DNA of 6,048 bases from Thermoplasmata archaeon (GTDB lineage: Archaea; Thermoplasmatota; Thermoplasmata; Lutacidiplasmatales; UBA184), in contig JASHTC010000220.1 in assembly GCA_030040755.1 (NCBI GenBank), forward strand, positions 1 through 6,048, in the 5' to 3' direction. The position numbers and the translations under genes were made by a program. Position 1 is the stretch's first letter; every line of letters begins with the position of its first letter. This document shows positions 1 to 4,810 of the stretch, one piece after another. Under the pieces are notes generated by a model. That model saw only the letters and a list, made by a program, of their open reading frames with translations. It ran no database searches and was not told the origin of the DNA.

Positions 1-411
1 GCGGTCGAGTGGGCCCGGTACGGGATCCGCGTGAACGCGGTCGCGCCCGGGCCGATCCGCACGCGCGGGACCGACGAGCGGCTCTGGGTCTCCGACGAGC
101 TCGTCCGGCGGATCGAGGCCGGGGTCCCGATGCGTCGGTTCGGTACCGTCGACGAAGTGGCCGACGCCGTCCGCTTCCTCGTCAGTCCCCGGGCGTCCTA
201 CATCACGGGCCAGGTGCTCGCGGTCGACGGAGGCCAGTGGCTGGGCCGTGGCGTCCTCGATCTCCTGGAGTCCCCGGACCCCGGGTCAGCCGGGCAGAGT
301 GGGTCGTCGCCAGCGCGCGGATCATCTCCTCCAACGGCGGCGCCGGCTGGCTCGCGGAGGCGGACGACACGTCGAGCAGTACGACCGGCTCGCCGTCGTC
401 CGGCACCCTGA
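1..411 (+). CDS. Short-chain dehydrogenase/reductase, C-terminal part (5' end outside window)
   Basis: The frame is open from base 1, so the gene begins upstream of the window. The visible part holds the C-terminal SDR signatures: YGIRVNAVAPGPIRT (residues 7-21 of the visible part), where the N-A-x-A-P-G-P segment follows the catalytic YxxxK helix, then GRFGTVDEVA-like and FLVSPRASYITG segments, and the closing VDGG strand near base 230. The Rossmann glycine motif and the catalytic Ser/Tyr/Lys lie off-window, so substrate and cofactor cannot be assigned. The GPIRTRG...RLW stretch resembles the 2,4-dienoyl-CoA reductase/FabG-like branch (weak inference). After VDGGQWLG the frame continues for about 56 low-complexity Pro/Arg/Ser-rich residues antisense to the cupin gene. 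GC at third positions falls from 88 of 95 codons before base 286 to 22 of 41 after it, so the genuine protein probably ends near 285. Sure of the family, unsure of the 3' end. Confidence 0.85.
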   Translation, partial: AVEWARYGIRVNAVAPGPIRTRGTDERLWVSDELVRRIEAGVPMRRFGTVDEVADAVRFLVSPRASYITGQVLAVDGGQWLGRGVLDLLESPDPGSAGQSGSSPARGSSPPTAAPAGSRRRTTRRAVRPARRRPAP

Positions 412-676
412 ACCCGTGCTCCATCGACGGGGGGAAGTAGTACGAGTCCCCCGCCCGGGCGGGATGCTCGCCCTGACCGCTGACCAGCATCCCGGCTCCC
501 GAGATGATGAGCCCCAGCTCGGGGAAGGGATGGGCATGGACCTGGAACCGCGTCGCCGGAGCGATCCGGTAGAGCACGAGGTCGATCCCGGACCCGTCGA
601 CCAGGCGCCGGATCCGGACGCCCGGAGCCGGGGAGCTCCAGGCGGGGGCCGACTCACTTCGGAACAGGTCCTGCAT
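203..676 (-). CDS. Small single-domain cupin protein
   Basis: Numbered from the ATG at 676, the protein has the two cupin motifs of a metal-binding beta-barrel: motif 1 with His47-x-His49 and Glu53 followed by GLIISGAG, and motif 2 with FPPSMEH around His87. All four usual metal ligands (two His, Glu, His) are present, so a mononuclear metal site is likely. Whether it acts as an enzyme (dioxygenase or isomerase type) or a binding protein cannot be told. A TTG at 688 would add four residues (MLCP), but a TATA-like box at 699-707 puts the transcript start near 676-680, favouring the ATG as a leaderless start. It lies 56 bp downstream of the hydrolase gene on the same strand. Residues about 128-157 are probably not native: GC at third positions there is 16 of 30, far below the body, and they lie antisense to the SDR gene. 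An off-frame TGA at 288-286 sits exactly at this break. Confidence 0.8.
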   Translation of the reverse strand: MQDLFRSESAPAWSSPAPGVRIRRLVDGSGIDLVLYRIAPATRFQVHAHPFPELGLIISGAGMLVSGQGEHPARAGDSYYFPPSMEHGFRVPDDGEPVVLLDVSSASASQPAPPLEEMIRALATTHSARLTRGPGTPGDRGRHGPATGLRRPRAPGP

Positions 677-698
677 CGGGCAAAGCAACCGAGCGGGG

Positions 699-707
699 CT
701 ATAAGTG
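699..707 (-). promoter_or_regulatory. TATA-like box for the cupin gene
   Basis: On the minus strand the sequence CACTTATAG stands out in very GC-rich surroundings. Its centre is about 27 bp upstream of the ATG at 676, the spacing expected of an archaeal TATA box to the start of a leaderless transcript. It supports ATG 676 over the upstream TTG at 688 and suggests the cupin has its own promoter although the hydrolase gene ends only 56 bp upstream. Confidence 0.5.
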
Positions 708-732
708 ACTGCCGAAGCGGGAGGGATCCGCC

Positions 733-1563
733 TCAGGAGACCGGGACGTTCCGTTCGAGCAAGAAGGTGAGCAGGAGGCCGACGTACTCATCGGGGGCCG
801 TCACGTGCGGCGCGTGGCCCGCCCCCGGGATCTCCCGGATCGTGGGGTTCGCGAGGTCGCGGGCGAGGCTCTCCTCGATCCGACGGAGGAACCGGGGACT
901 CTCGGCACCCACCGTCAGGAGGGTGGGAACGAGGGTCTCGCGCAGGGCTCCCGGGGCGGGTCGGAGAGCGTCCGGATCGCTGTACTCCTCGGCCCACCGG
1001 TCCATGTAGCCGGCGAACGAGCGACGCACCGGCTCCGGCAACCGTTCCCACGCCCCCGGCGTCGTCGAGAAGACCTCGACGACATTCCGAGCAGCTCCGG
1101 CGCGGTCCCCCCGACGTACCTGCTCCCGGATCTCCGCCACCCCGGTGCGGAACATCTCAGCCAGCCCGACCGTCTCGGGCTGGTCGGCGAGGAGACCGAA
1201 GAACGGCGGCTCGTGGAGCGAGAGGCTGCGGACGAACTCGGGCCGTTCCGCGGCGAGCCGGAGCGCCACCGCCGCTCCATAGGAGTGGCCGACCACGTGC
1301 ACGGGGTAGAAGTCGGTCGCCTCCAGCAGGGCGGCCAGGTCCTGGGTGTCGGTCGCGACCGGGGATGCGCGCGGACCGGGGCTGCTGCCTCCGAAGCCGC
1401 GGCGGTCGTAGGTCAGCACCGTCAAGCCCCGAGCGAGGCCGGGGACGACGCGTGCCCAGGTGGAAGAGTCGACGAGCGAGCCGTGGACCAGTACGGCCGG
1501 GTCCCCGCGGGTGCCGTGCTGGTCGTAGTGGAGCTCGACCCCCCGAACCTCGACCGTGGGCAC
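733..1563 (-). CDS. Alpha/beta-fold hydrolase
   Basis: This is a 276-residue cytoplasmic alpha/beta hydrolase of usual length, with no signal peptide. Visible landmarks in order are the oxyanion-hole HGSL (residues 27-30), YDRRGFGGS (52-60), the nucleophile elbow GHSYG with Ser94 (92-96), a cap-like region (about 125-205) and the catalytic histidine in GAGHAPH (His250). The usual Asp after strand 7 (G-x-x-D) reads GAES, with Ser222 at the Asp position. The acid may instead be Glu221 or Glu118 in LHEPP. Reaction and substrate are unknown; esterase, lactonase or C-C hydrolase are all possible. The GTG start at 1563 is chosen because the fold begins at once (PTVEVRGVELHY) and a purine-rich Shine-Dalgarno lies just upstream. 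It is divergent from the 97-aa gene and upstream of the cupin gene. Confidence 0.9.
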   Translation of the reverse strand: MPTVEVRGVELHYDQHGTRGDPAVLVHGSLVDSSTWARVVPGLARGLTVLTYDRRGFGGSSPGPRASPVATDTQDLAALLEATDFYPVHVVGHSYGAAVALRLAAERPEFVRSLSLHEPPFFGLLADQPETVGLAEMFRTGVAEIREQVRRGDRAGAARNVVEVFSTTPGAWERLPEPVRRSFAGYMDRWAEEYSDPDALRPAPGALRETLVPTLLTVGAESPRFLRRIEESLARDLANPTIREIPGAGHAPHVTAPDEYVGLLLTFLLERNVPVS

Positions 1564-1568
1564 CGACG

Positions 1569-1579
1569 CCTCCTCCCTC
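1569..1579 (-). promoter_or_regulatory. Strong Shine-Dalgarno before the hydrolase GTG start
   Basis: The minus strand reads GAGGGAGGAGG, ending 5 nt before the GTG at 1563, a near-perfect match to the complement of the archaeal 16S rRNA 3' end. It decides the GTG start and shows this gene is on a leadered mRNA, in contrast to the apparently leaderless cupin. A weak TATA-like GGCTAAG (about 1602-1609) upstream would put the transcript start close to the 5' edge of this element. Confidence 0.6.
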
Positions 1580-1642
1580 GCGCCGGCCGACCCCGGGCCC
1601 CGACTTAGCCGCTTGGGTCGGCGGGCGGTCGGACCCGGAACC

Positions 1643-1650
1643 GTTTAGAG
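1643..1650 (+). promoter_or_regulatory. Possible TATA box for the 97-aa gene and aldo/keto reductase
   Basis: GTTTAGAG is the only AT-rich stretch in the plus-strand approach to the ATG at 1676. Its centre is about 29 bp upstream of that ATG, and no Shine-Dalgarno is visible, so a leaderless or nearly leaderless transcript is plausible. The match to a TATA consensus is modest. Confidence 0.35.
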
Positions 1651-1675
1651 AGCTCCACCCGTCCGCGGATGCCTC

Positions 1676-1969
1676 ATGAGCCACATCTTCCAGCGCCCGC
1701 TCTGTGAGCTCGGAGTCGCCTTCGACTATGCCTTCCGCCCGCTGGTGGGAGGGCCGGACGCCGCGTCGGGAGGCGGCTGCGACGAGCGACCCCATCGCGT
1801 CGAGCTGTACTCAGCGGCGGCCGACCCGGAAGCGGCTCCGGAGGACTGGCGCCCGTTCTCGCTGTGCGCGGAGCATGAGGGCCAGCTCCGCATGTGCGAT
1901 GCCCGCCTCACCGCATCGGGCCGCCCGTCGCGGTTCCGTACCGGCCCGCCCCGCACGGCGAGGGTCTAA
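1676..1969 (+). CDS. Hypothetical 97-aa Cys/His-containing protein
   Basis: I do not recognise a family. The protein is 97 residues with no signal peptide or membrane segment. Potential metal ligands are Cys10, Cys35, Cys64, His67 and Cys74; Cys64-x2-His67-x6-Cys74 in LCAEHEGQLRMC resembles a knuckle of a small zinc-binding fold, with Cys10 and Cys35 as possible partners. The middle (GVAFDYAFRPLVGG, VELYSAA, WRPFSLC) reads like ordered protein, and the last 20 residues are Arg/Pro-rich and probably flexible. About 86% of its codons end in G or C, as expected for a real gene here. It ends 23 bp before the aldo/keto reductase ATG, so the two are probably co-transcribed. A role as a zinc-binding accessory or regulatory protein would be inference only. 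Confidence 0.65.
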   Translation: MSHIFQRPLCELGVAFDYAFRPLVGGPDAASGGGCDERPHRVELYSAAADPEAAPEDWRPFSLCAEHEGQLRMCDARLTASGRPSRFRTGPPRTARV

Positions 1970-1992
1970 AGCCCGACGGGGTTGCGGGGGAC

Positions 1993-2844
1993 ATGAACGA
2001 GCCGATCCCGACCTCCCCGAGCGCGGGGTACCGGCTGAGCCAGGGTCCGCGGATCCCCTGCCTCGGGCTGGGCGTCTTCCAGGTCGAACCGGGCGCCACG
2101 ACCCGCCAGGCGGTCCGCTGGGCGCTGGAAGCGGGGTATCGGCACATCGACACCGCGAAGCTCTACGAGAACGAGGAGGACGTCGGCGTTGCGTTCCGGG
2201 AGAGCGGGCTCCCGCGGAGCGACGTGTTCATCACCACCAAGCTCTGGCACTCCGACCACGGGTTCGAGGAGGCCCAGGCGGCGTTCCGGGCGAGCCTCGG
2301 CCGGCTCCAGCTCGGGTACGTCGACCTGTACCTCATCCACTGGCCCACCGCACCCTCCCCCGAAGCGCGGCGGGACTCCTGGCGCGCCCTCGAACGGATC
2401 CAGACCCAGGGCCTGGCCCGGGCGATCGGCGTGAGCAACTACACCGTCCGGCACCTCGAGGAGCTTCGGGAACACTCGGACGTCGTTCCTGCCATCGACC
2501 AGGTCGAGATGCATCCGTTCGTCTACGACCCCGAGCTGCTGGCCTACTGCGCACGCCACGGGATCCGAGTCGAGGCCTACTCGCCCCTGACCCGGGGCCG
2601 CCAGCTCGGCCATCCGGCGTTCGCCGAGGTCGCCCAGGCGCACGGTCGGTCCCCGGCCCAAGTGCTGATCCGCTGGGGCCTCCAGCACGGCATGGTCGAG
2701 CTCCCGCGCTCGATCCGGCAGGAACGGATCCGGGAGAACGCTCAGGTGTTCGACTTCTCGCTCAGCGCGGAAGAGATGCAGGGCCTGGATGCGCTCCGGG
2801 GCGGTCCGCGCGTGACGGTCTGGGACCCCGAGCGCATCCCGTAG
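1993..2844 (+). CDS. Aldo/keto reductase (2,5-diketo-gluconate reductase-like)
   Basis: This is a 283-residue AKR-family TIM barrel, a cytoplasmic NAD(P)H-dependent carbonyl reductase. The catalytic tetrad is complete: Asp53 in HIDTA, Tyr58 in LYEN, Lys83 in TTKLW and His116 in LIHWP. Other family marks are GLGVFQ (25-30), IGVSNY (145-150) with the nicotinamide-contacting Ser148/Asn149, Gln170, AYSPLTRG (195-202) and the cofactor phosphate-binding region PRSIRQERIREN (238-249), where the usual PKS reads PRS. Short extended loops and length match the prokaryotic AKR5-like group; the substrate (aldehyde, ketose or dicarbonyl) cannot be assigned. The frame is open back to an ATG at 1894, but those residues overlap the 97-aa gene. 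The ATG at 1993 comes right before the family N-terminus and lies 23 bp after the previous stop. Confidence 0.93.
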   Translation: MNEPIPTSPSAGYRLSQGPRIPCLGLGVFQVEPGATTRQAVRWALEAGYRHIDTAKLYENEEDVGVAFRESGLPRSDVFITTKLWHSDHGFEEAQAAFRASLGRLQLGYVDLYLIHWPTAPSPEARRDSWRALERIQTQGLARAIGVSNYTVRHLEELREHSDVVPAIDQVEMHPFVYDPELLAYCARHGIRVEAYSPLTRGRQLGHPAFAEVAQAHGRSPAQVLIRWGLQHGMVELPRSIRQERIRENAQVFDFSLSAEEMQGLDALRGGPRVTVWDPERIP

Positions 2845-2921
2845 CAACCCGGGTCCACCGGCGGGCTGGGGCCTCCACCGGCCCTCGACCTCCGCCTCCC
2901 GCCGCGCGTCCGGCCGCGTGC

Positions 2922-2930
2922 CTTAATATA
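2922..2930 (+). promoter_or_regulatory. TATA box for the ferredoxin-like gene
   Basis: CTTAATATA is the clearest TATA element in the window and sits in the 116-bp gap after the aldo/keto reductase. Transcription would begin about 25 bp downstream, near 2951-2954. That falls after the in-frame ATG at 2940 and 7-10 nt before the ATG at 2961, so it selects the second ATG and implies a very short leader. Confidence 0.65.
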
Positions 2931-2960
2931 TTCACGTCGATGAACGCGCTGGGTCAAACG

Positions 2961-3239
2961 ATGGTTAGCGTCGAGGTCGCCCACGAGAAGTGCACCGGAT
3001 GTACCCACTGTCGCGACGTCTGCCCGGTGACGGTCTTCGAGATGCAGCCCCGTGAGAACTGGCCGGACGTGGTCGACGACCCGGCGGTCGCGGCCAAATT
3101 CCAGTTCCGTGCGGAGAAGTCTGCGGTGATCCACGGACCCGACTGCATCATGTGCGAGGCATGCCTCTTCGAGTGCGAAGGGGAGTGCATCACGATCGTC
3201 GACGACGAAGGGAACGTCCATCAGTCGACCTACAAGTAG
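2961..3239 (+). CDS. Ferredoxin-like protein with two [4Fe-4S] motifs
   Basis: This is a 92-residue soluble electron carrier or small iron-sulfur subunit. The first cluster motif is Cys11-x2-Cys14-x2-Cys17-x3-Cys21-Pro. The second is Cys62-x2-Cys65-x2-Cys68-x3-Cys72, with a further Cys76 in ECEGEC in place of the usual Pro after the fourth cysteine. Nine cysteines are present in all. The two motifs are 40 residues apart, with an insert containing ENWPDVVDDP and a Lys/Phe-rich stretch, longer than in compact clostridial-type ferredoxins. The protein is acidic overall. The ATG at 2940 is in frame but too close to the TATA box to be on the mRNA, so ATG 2961 is preferred. The gene stands alone between the aldo/keto reductase and a convergent spacer, so no redox partner is indicated. 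The ferredoxin fold is certain in type; its partner is unknown. Confidence 0.88.
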   Translation: MVSVEVAHEKCTGCTHCRDVCPVTVFEMQPRENWPDVVDDPAVAAKFQFRAEKSAVIHGPDCIMCEACLFECEGECITIVDDEGNVHQSTYK

Positions 3240-3514
3240 GTCGGCCGCTCCGGTCGAATCGGGCCGTACGCCGTTCTCCCGCCACCCGTTCGACTCTCCC
3301 CGGACCCCGTCGGACTCCGGGACCGCTGTCGGGACGAGCGGCTCGCCGCCTGTGTGGGGGGGCCCGTCCGCGCGGGCCCTGCGCCGAGCCGGAGGTCGCG
3401 AACTCGCCAGACCCCCCCGCCGCTTCCCCCGGCCGACCTCGTGCGGGCCCGCTCGGGAGGAGCGGCCCTCGGGACGGCGGAGCCGGGCAGGAAGGTCCGG
3501 TGCGGAGGAGGGCG
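3240..3514. other. 275-bp convergent intergenic spacer with hairpins
   Basis: This spacer lies between the ends of the ferredoxin gene (+) and the aEF-1beta gene (-). It contains a perfect 7-bp inverted repeat GGGCCCG/CGGGCCC with a 6-nt loop at 3360-3379, and a 6-bp one CCGCTC/GAGCGG with a 5-nt loop at 3449-3465, about 50 bp beyond the aEF-1beta stop. Either could help end transcription, but neither is followed by a T-tract, and such repeats arise easily in DNA this GC-rich. A pyrimidine-rich run at about 3272-3300 follows the ferredoxin gene. I see no tRNA, SRP RNA or RNase P RNA signature and no convincing small gene. Confidence 0.4.
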
Positions 3515-3781
3515 CTAGAGCAGGCCCTCTTCCATCACCTCGACCGACTCGACGTGGGGGACCTTGGCGAGCGCCTGTTCGGTCGAGTCGAGCAGGCCCC
3601 CGGTGTCGGCCATGACGACGGAGACGAGGAGCGCCTTCAGCCCGAACGCGATATCCTTCACCTGCATCCCCCGGACGGTCACGCCCGCCGGGAGCGTGGC
3701 CCGCACCCCCTCGGCGACGGCCCTCATGTCCGTCTCGACGCTCTGCGGCATCAGGCGGAACAGCACGGCGACCTGGCCCAT
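3515..3781 (-). CDS. ef1b: Archaeal elongation factor 1-beta (aEF-1beta)
   Basis: This is the 88-residue guanine nucleotide exchange factor that reloads aEF-1alpha with GTP during translation elongation, acting in the cytoplasm. The archaeal form is only the C-terminal exchange domain of its eukaryotic relative, and the length here fits. Landmarks are the N-terminal strand MGQVAVLFRLMPQS, the helix around residues 15-30 (VETDMRAVAEGV), the diagnostic IAFGLKAL (44-51), the strand VSVVMAD and the C-terminal HVESVEVMEE. It begins 9 nt after the stop of the Zn-ribbon gene, with only a weak AGGG ribosome-binding element, and is probably translated from the same mRNA. Identification is secure from the FGLKAL segment and overall pattern. 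Confidence 0.95.
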   Translation of the reverse strand: MGQVAVLFRLMPQSVETDMRAVAEGVRATLPAGVTVRGMQVKDIAFGLKALLVSVVMADTGGLLDSTEQALAKVPHVESVEVMEEGLL

Positions 3782-3790
3782 GGGCCCTGC

Positions 3791-3964
3791 CTACGGCCCC
3801 CGGAACCCGCACTTCGGGCACGTGAATCCCACCGACTGGTCCCGGCAGCGCGCGCACCGCCCGATGATGACCTCGCCACAGGAGGGGCACGGGAACTGCG
3901 TCGCCCCGAGGCTCGGGACCGCGCGGCCACAGGAGGTACACCGGAGGTCGGCTTTGGACTGCAT
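3791..3964 (-). CDS. Small Zn-ribbon protein with four CxxC motifs (HVO_2753/COG2888 type)
   Basis: This is a 57-residue protein with eight cysteines in four CxxC knuckles: Cys9/12 (CTSCG), Cys26/29 (CPSCG), Cys37/40 (CARC) and Cys49/52 (CPKCG), enough for two zinc ions. Length and pattern match the archaeal zinc-finger microprotein family described as a predicted RNA-binding Zn-ribbon protein acting in translation, which commonly sits beside aEF-1beta, as here (9-nt gap). The biochemical role is not firmly established in the family. The ATG at 3964 is the only suitable start: 21 nt after the stop of the upstream surface-protein gene and just before the first knuckle. No Shine-Dalgarno is visible. 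It ends with FRGP, as is usual in the family. Confidence 0.9.
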   Translation of the reverse strand: MQSKADLRCTSCGRAVPSLGATQFPCPSCGEVIIGRCARCRDQSVGFTCPKCGFRGP

Positions 3965-3985
3965 GGAGCCAGCGTCCGGTGCGCG

Positions 3986-4810
3986 CTACTTCTTCGTCGC
4001 GCCGCGCCGGCGCGCGCCCACCCGGGCGGCGAATATAAAGAGGACGCCGATGAACACCACCGCGCCCGTCACGTACCAGATCGTGTAGTCCGGCGCGGGC
4101 CCAGGAATGTAGAACGACTGCTCGTACGTCGTCGACCCGTTCGCGAAGCGCAGGAGACCGTGGGTCTGGAGGAGCGAGATCGTGAAGGTGTGCCATCCGG
4201 TCGACAGGCCGGTCGTCGCGTAGCTGAACGAGAGGTTGTAGCTCCGGTGCGCGAGGAGGGAAGGCACGCTCACGTTCCCGACCTGGCTCCCGTCGAGGTC
4301 GACCAGCACCACGAAGGACTCCACGGTGACGTTGGTGGGATTCACGATGATGGCCGCCACGACGTACGGCTGGACGACCTGCACCGTGTAGGTGAGGTTG
4401 AGCGTCTCGTTGCTCGTCCCGAGGACGCTGATCAGCTCGACGCTGATGGTGAGCGTCTGCGCGATCGACCCCACGGTGAGGAGCGGACGGCCCGGGACCC
4501 CTGCGAGCAGGGCGGCGGAGGTCGGGGTGATCGACACCCCCGTCGGGTTCGGTCCGGTGACGCTCGCGTCGTACGTCAGGTTCCCGATGATCGTCCCGTT
4601 GGGCGCGACCGCGGGACCGCCGGTCGCCTCGATGAGGTAGCGGGAGGTCGCCCCGGTCGCGAGGACGGTCGGGCCGGTGATGTTCCCCTGGACGGGGCTG
4701 CTGGAGGCGGGAGCGAGCCCGTGGTCGCTGGCCGTGGCGGAGGCGAGCCCGACCCCGGTCCCGACGATCATGAGGAGCGCCAGCAGCCCGACGACCCACC
4801 GCCCGCTCAT
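3986..4810 (-). CDS. Secreted surface protein with C-terminal membrane anchor (CARDB-like domain)
   Basis: The protein is 274 residues. It has an N-terminal signal peptide (hydrophobic 5-25, likely cleavage around ASATA-SDHG), an extracellular beta-rich region, and a C-terminal membrane helix (about 243-263) followed by a basic tail (RVGARRRGATKK), which places the C-terminus in the cytoplasm. Residues about 40-145 look like one Ig-like/beta-sandwich unit. Residues about 147-235 (PYVVAAIIVNPTNVTVESF..., HTFTISL) look like a CARDB-type adhesion module. Many N-x-S/T sequons are present (for example Asn43, 71, 77, 134, 138, 160, 179, 192, 224), consistent with archaeal N-glycosylation. No catalytic motif is visible. 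The ATG overlaps the stop of the preceding gene as ATGA, so translation is coupled; GGTGG about 9 nt upstream may serve as ribosome-binding site. Function unknown; a cell-surface complex with its neighbour is likely. Confidence 0.8.
   Translation of the reverse strand: MSGRWVVGLLALLMIVGTGVGLASATASDHGLAPASSSPVQGNITGPTVLATGATSRYLIEATGGPAVAPNGTIIGNLTYDASVTGPNPTGVSITPTSAALLAGVPGRPLLTVGSIAQTLTISVELISVLGTSNETLNLTYTVQVVQPYVVAAIIVNPTNVTVESFVVLVDLDGSQVGNVSVPSLLAHRSYNLSFSYATTGLSTGWHTFTISLLQTHGLLRFANGSTTYEQSFYIPGPAPDYTIWYVTGAVVFIGVLFIFAARVGARRRGATKK
4032..4040 (-). promoter_or_regulatory. Possible internal TATA box for the Zn-ribbon/aEF-1beta pair
   Basis: The minus strand reads CTTTATATT inside the membrane-anchor codons of the upstream gene, centred about 72 bp before the Zn-ribbon ATG. 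It would predict a transcript start near 4010 and a leader of about 46 nt. It is formed by the only TTT and the only ATA codon of that gene, both rare choices in this GC-rich DNA. No clear purine-rich BRE precedes it. Confidence 0.4.

Noticed and set aside
1894..1992. 33-residue N-terminal extension of the aldo/keto reductase
   Set aside because: It overlaps the end of the 97-aa gene and precedes the normal family N-terminus; the ATG at 1993 fits better.
1966..2847. 293-codon minus-strand open frame antisense to the aldo/keto reductase
   Set aside because: The plus strand has a complete catalytic tetrad and family motifs; the antisense product has no recognisable fold and exists because high GC removes stop codons.
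2940..2960. Upstream in-frame ATG of the ferredoxin (adds seven residues)
   Set aside because: It lies only about 10 bp after the TATA box, before the expected transcript start.
1704..3239. Long plus-strand open frame (511 codons) ending with the ferredoxin
   Set aside because: Most of it is Arg/Pro/Gly-rich out-of-frame reading across the 97-aa and aldo/keto reductase genes; only the last 92 codons are real, and a TATA box separates them.
3245..3270. tRNA T-arm-like GGTCGAATC
   Set aside because: The flanking bases do not form a 5-bp stem, and no anticodon arm, acceptor stem or CCA context is present.
3850..3870. Box-C-like GATGATGA on the plus strand
   Set aside because: It is antisense to conserved Zn-ribbon codons (EVII) and no box D (CTGA) pairs with it at suitable spacing.
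2742..4799. 685-codon minus-strand open frame
   Set aside because: Arg/Gly/Pro-rich shadow crossing both strands' real genes (ferredoxin, aEF-1beta, Zn-ribbon, surface protein) without any domain signal.
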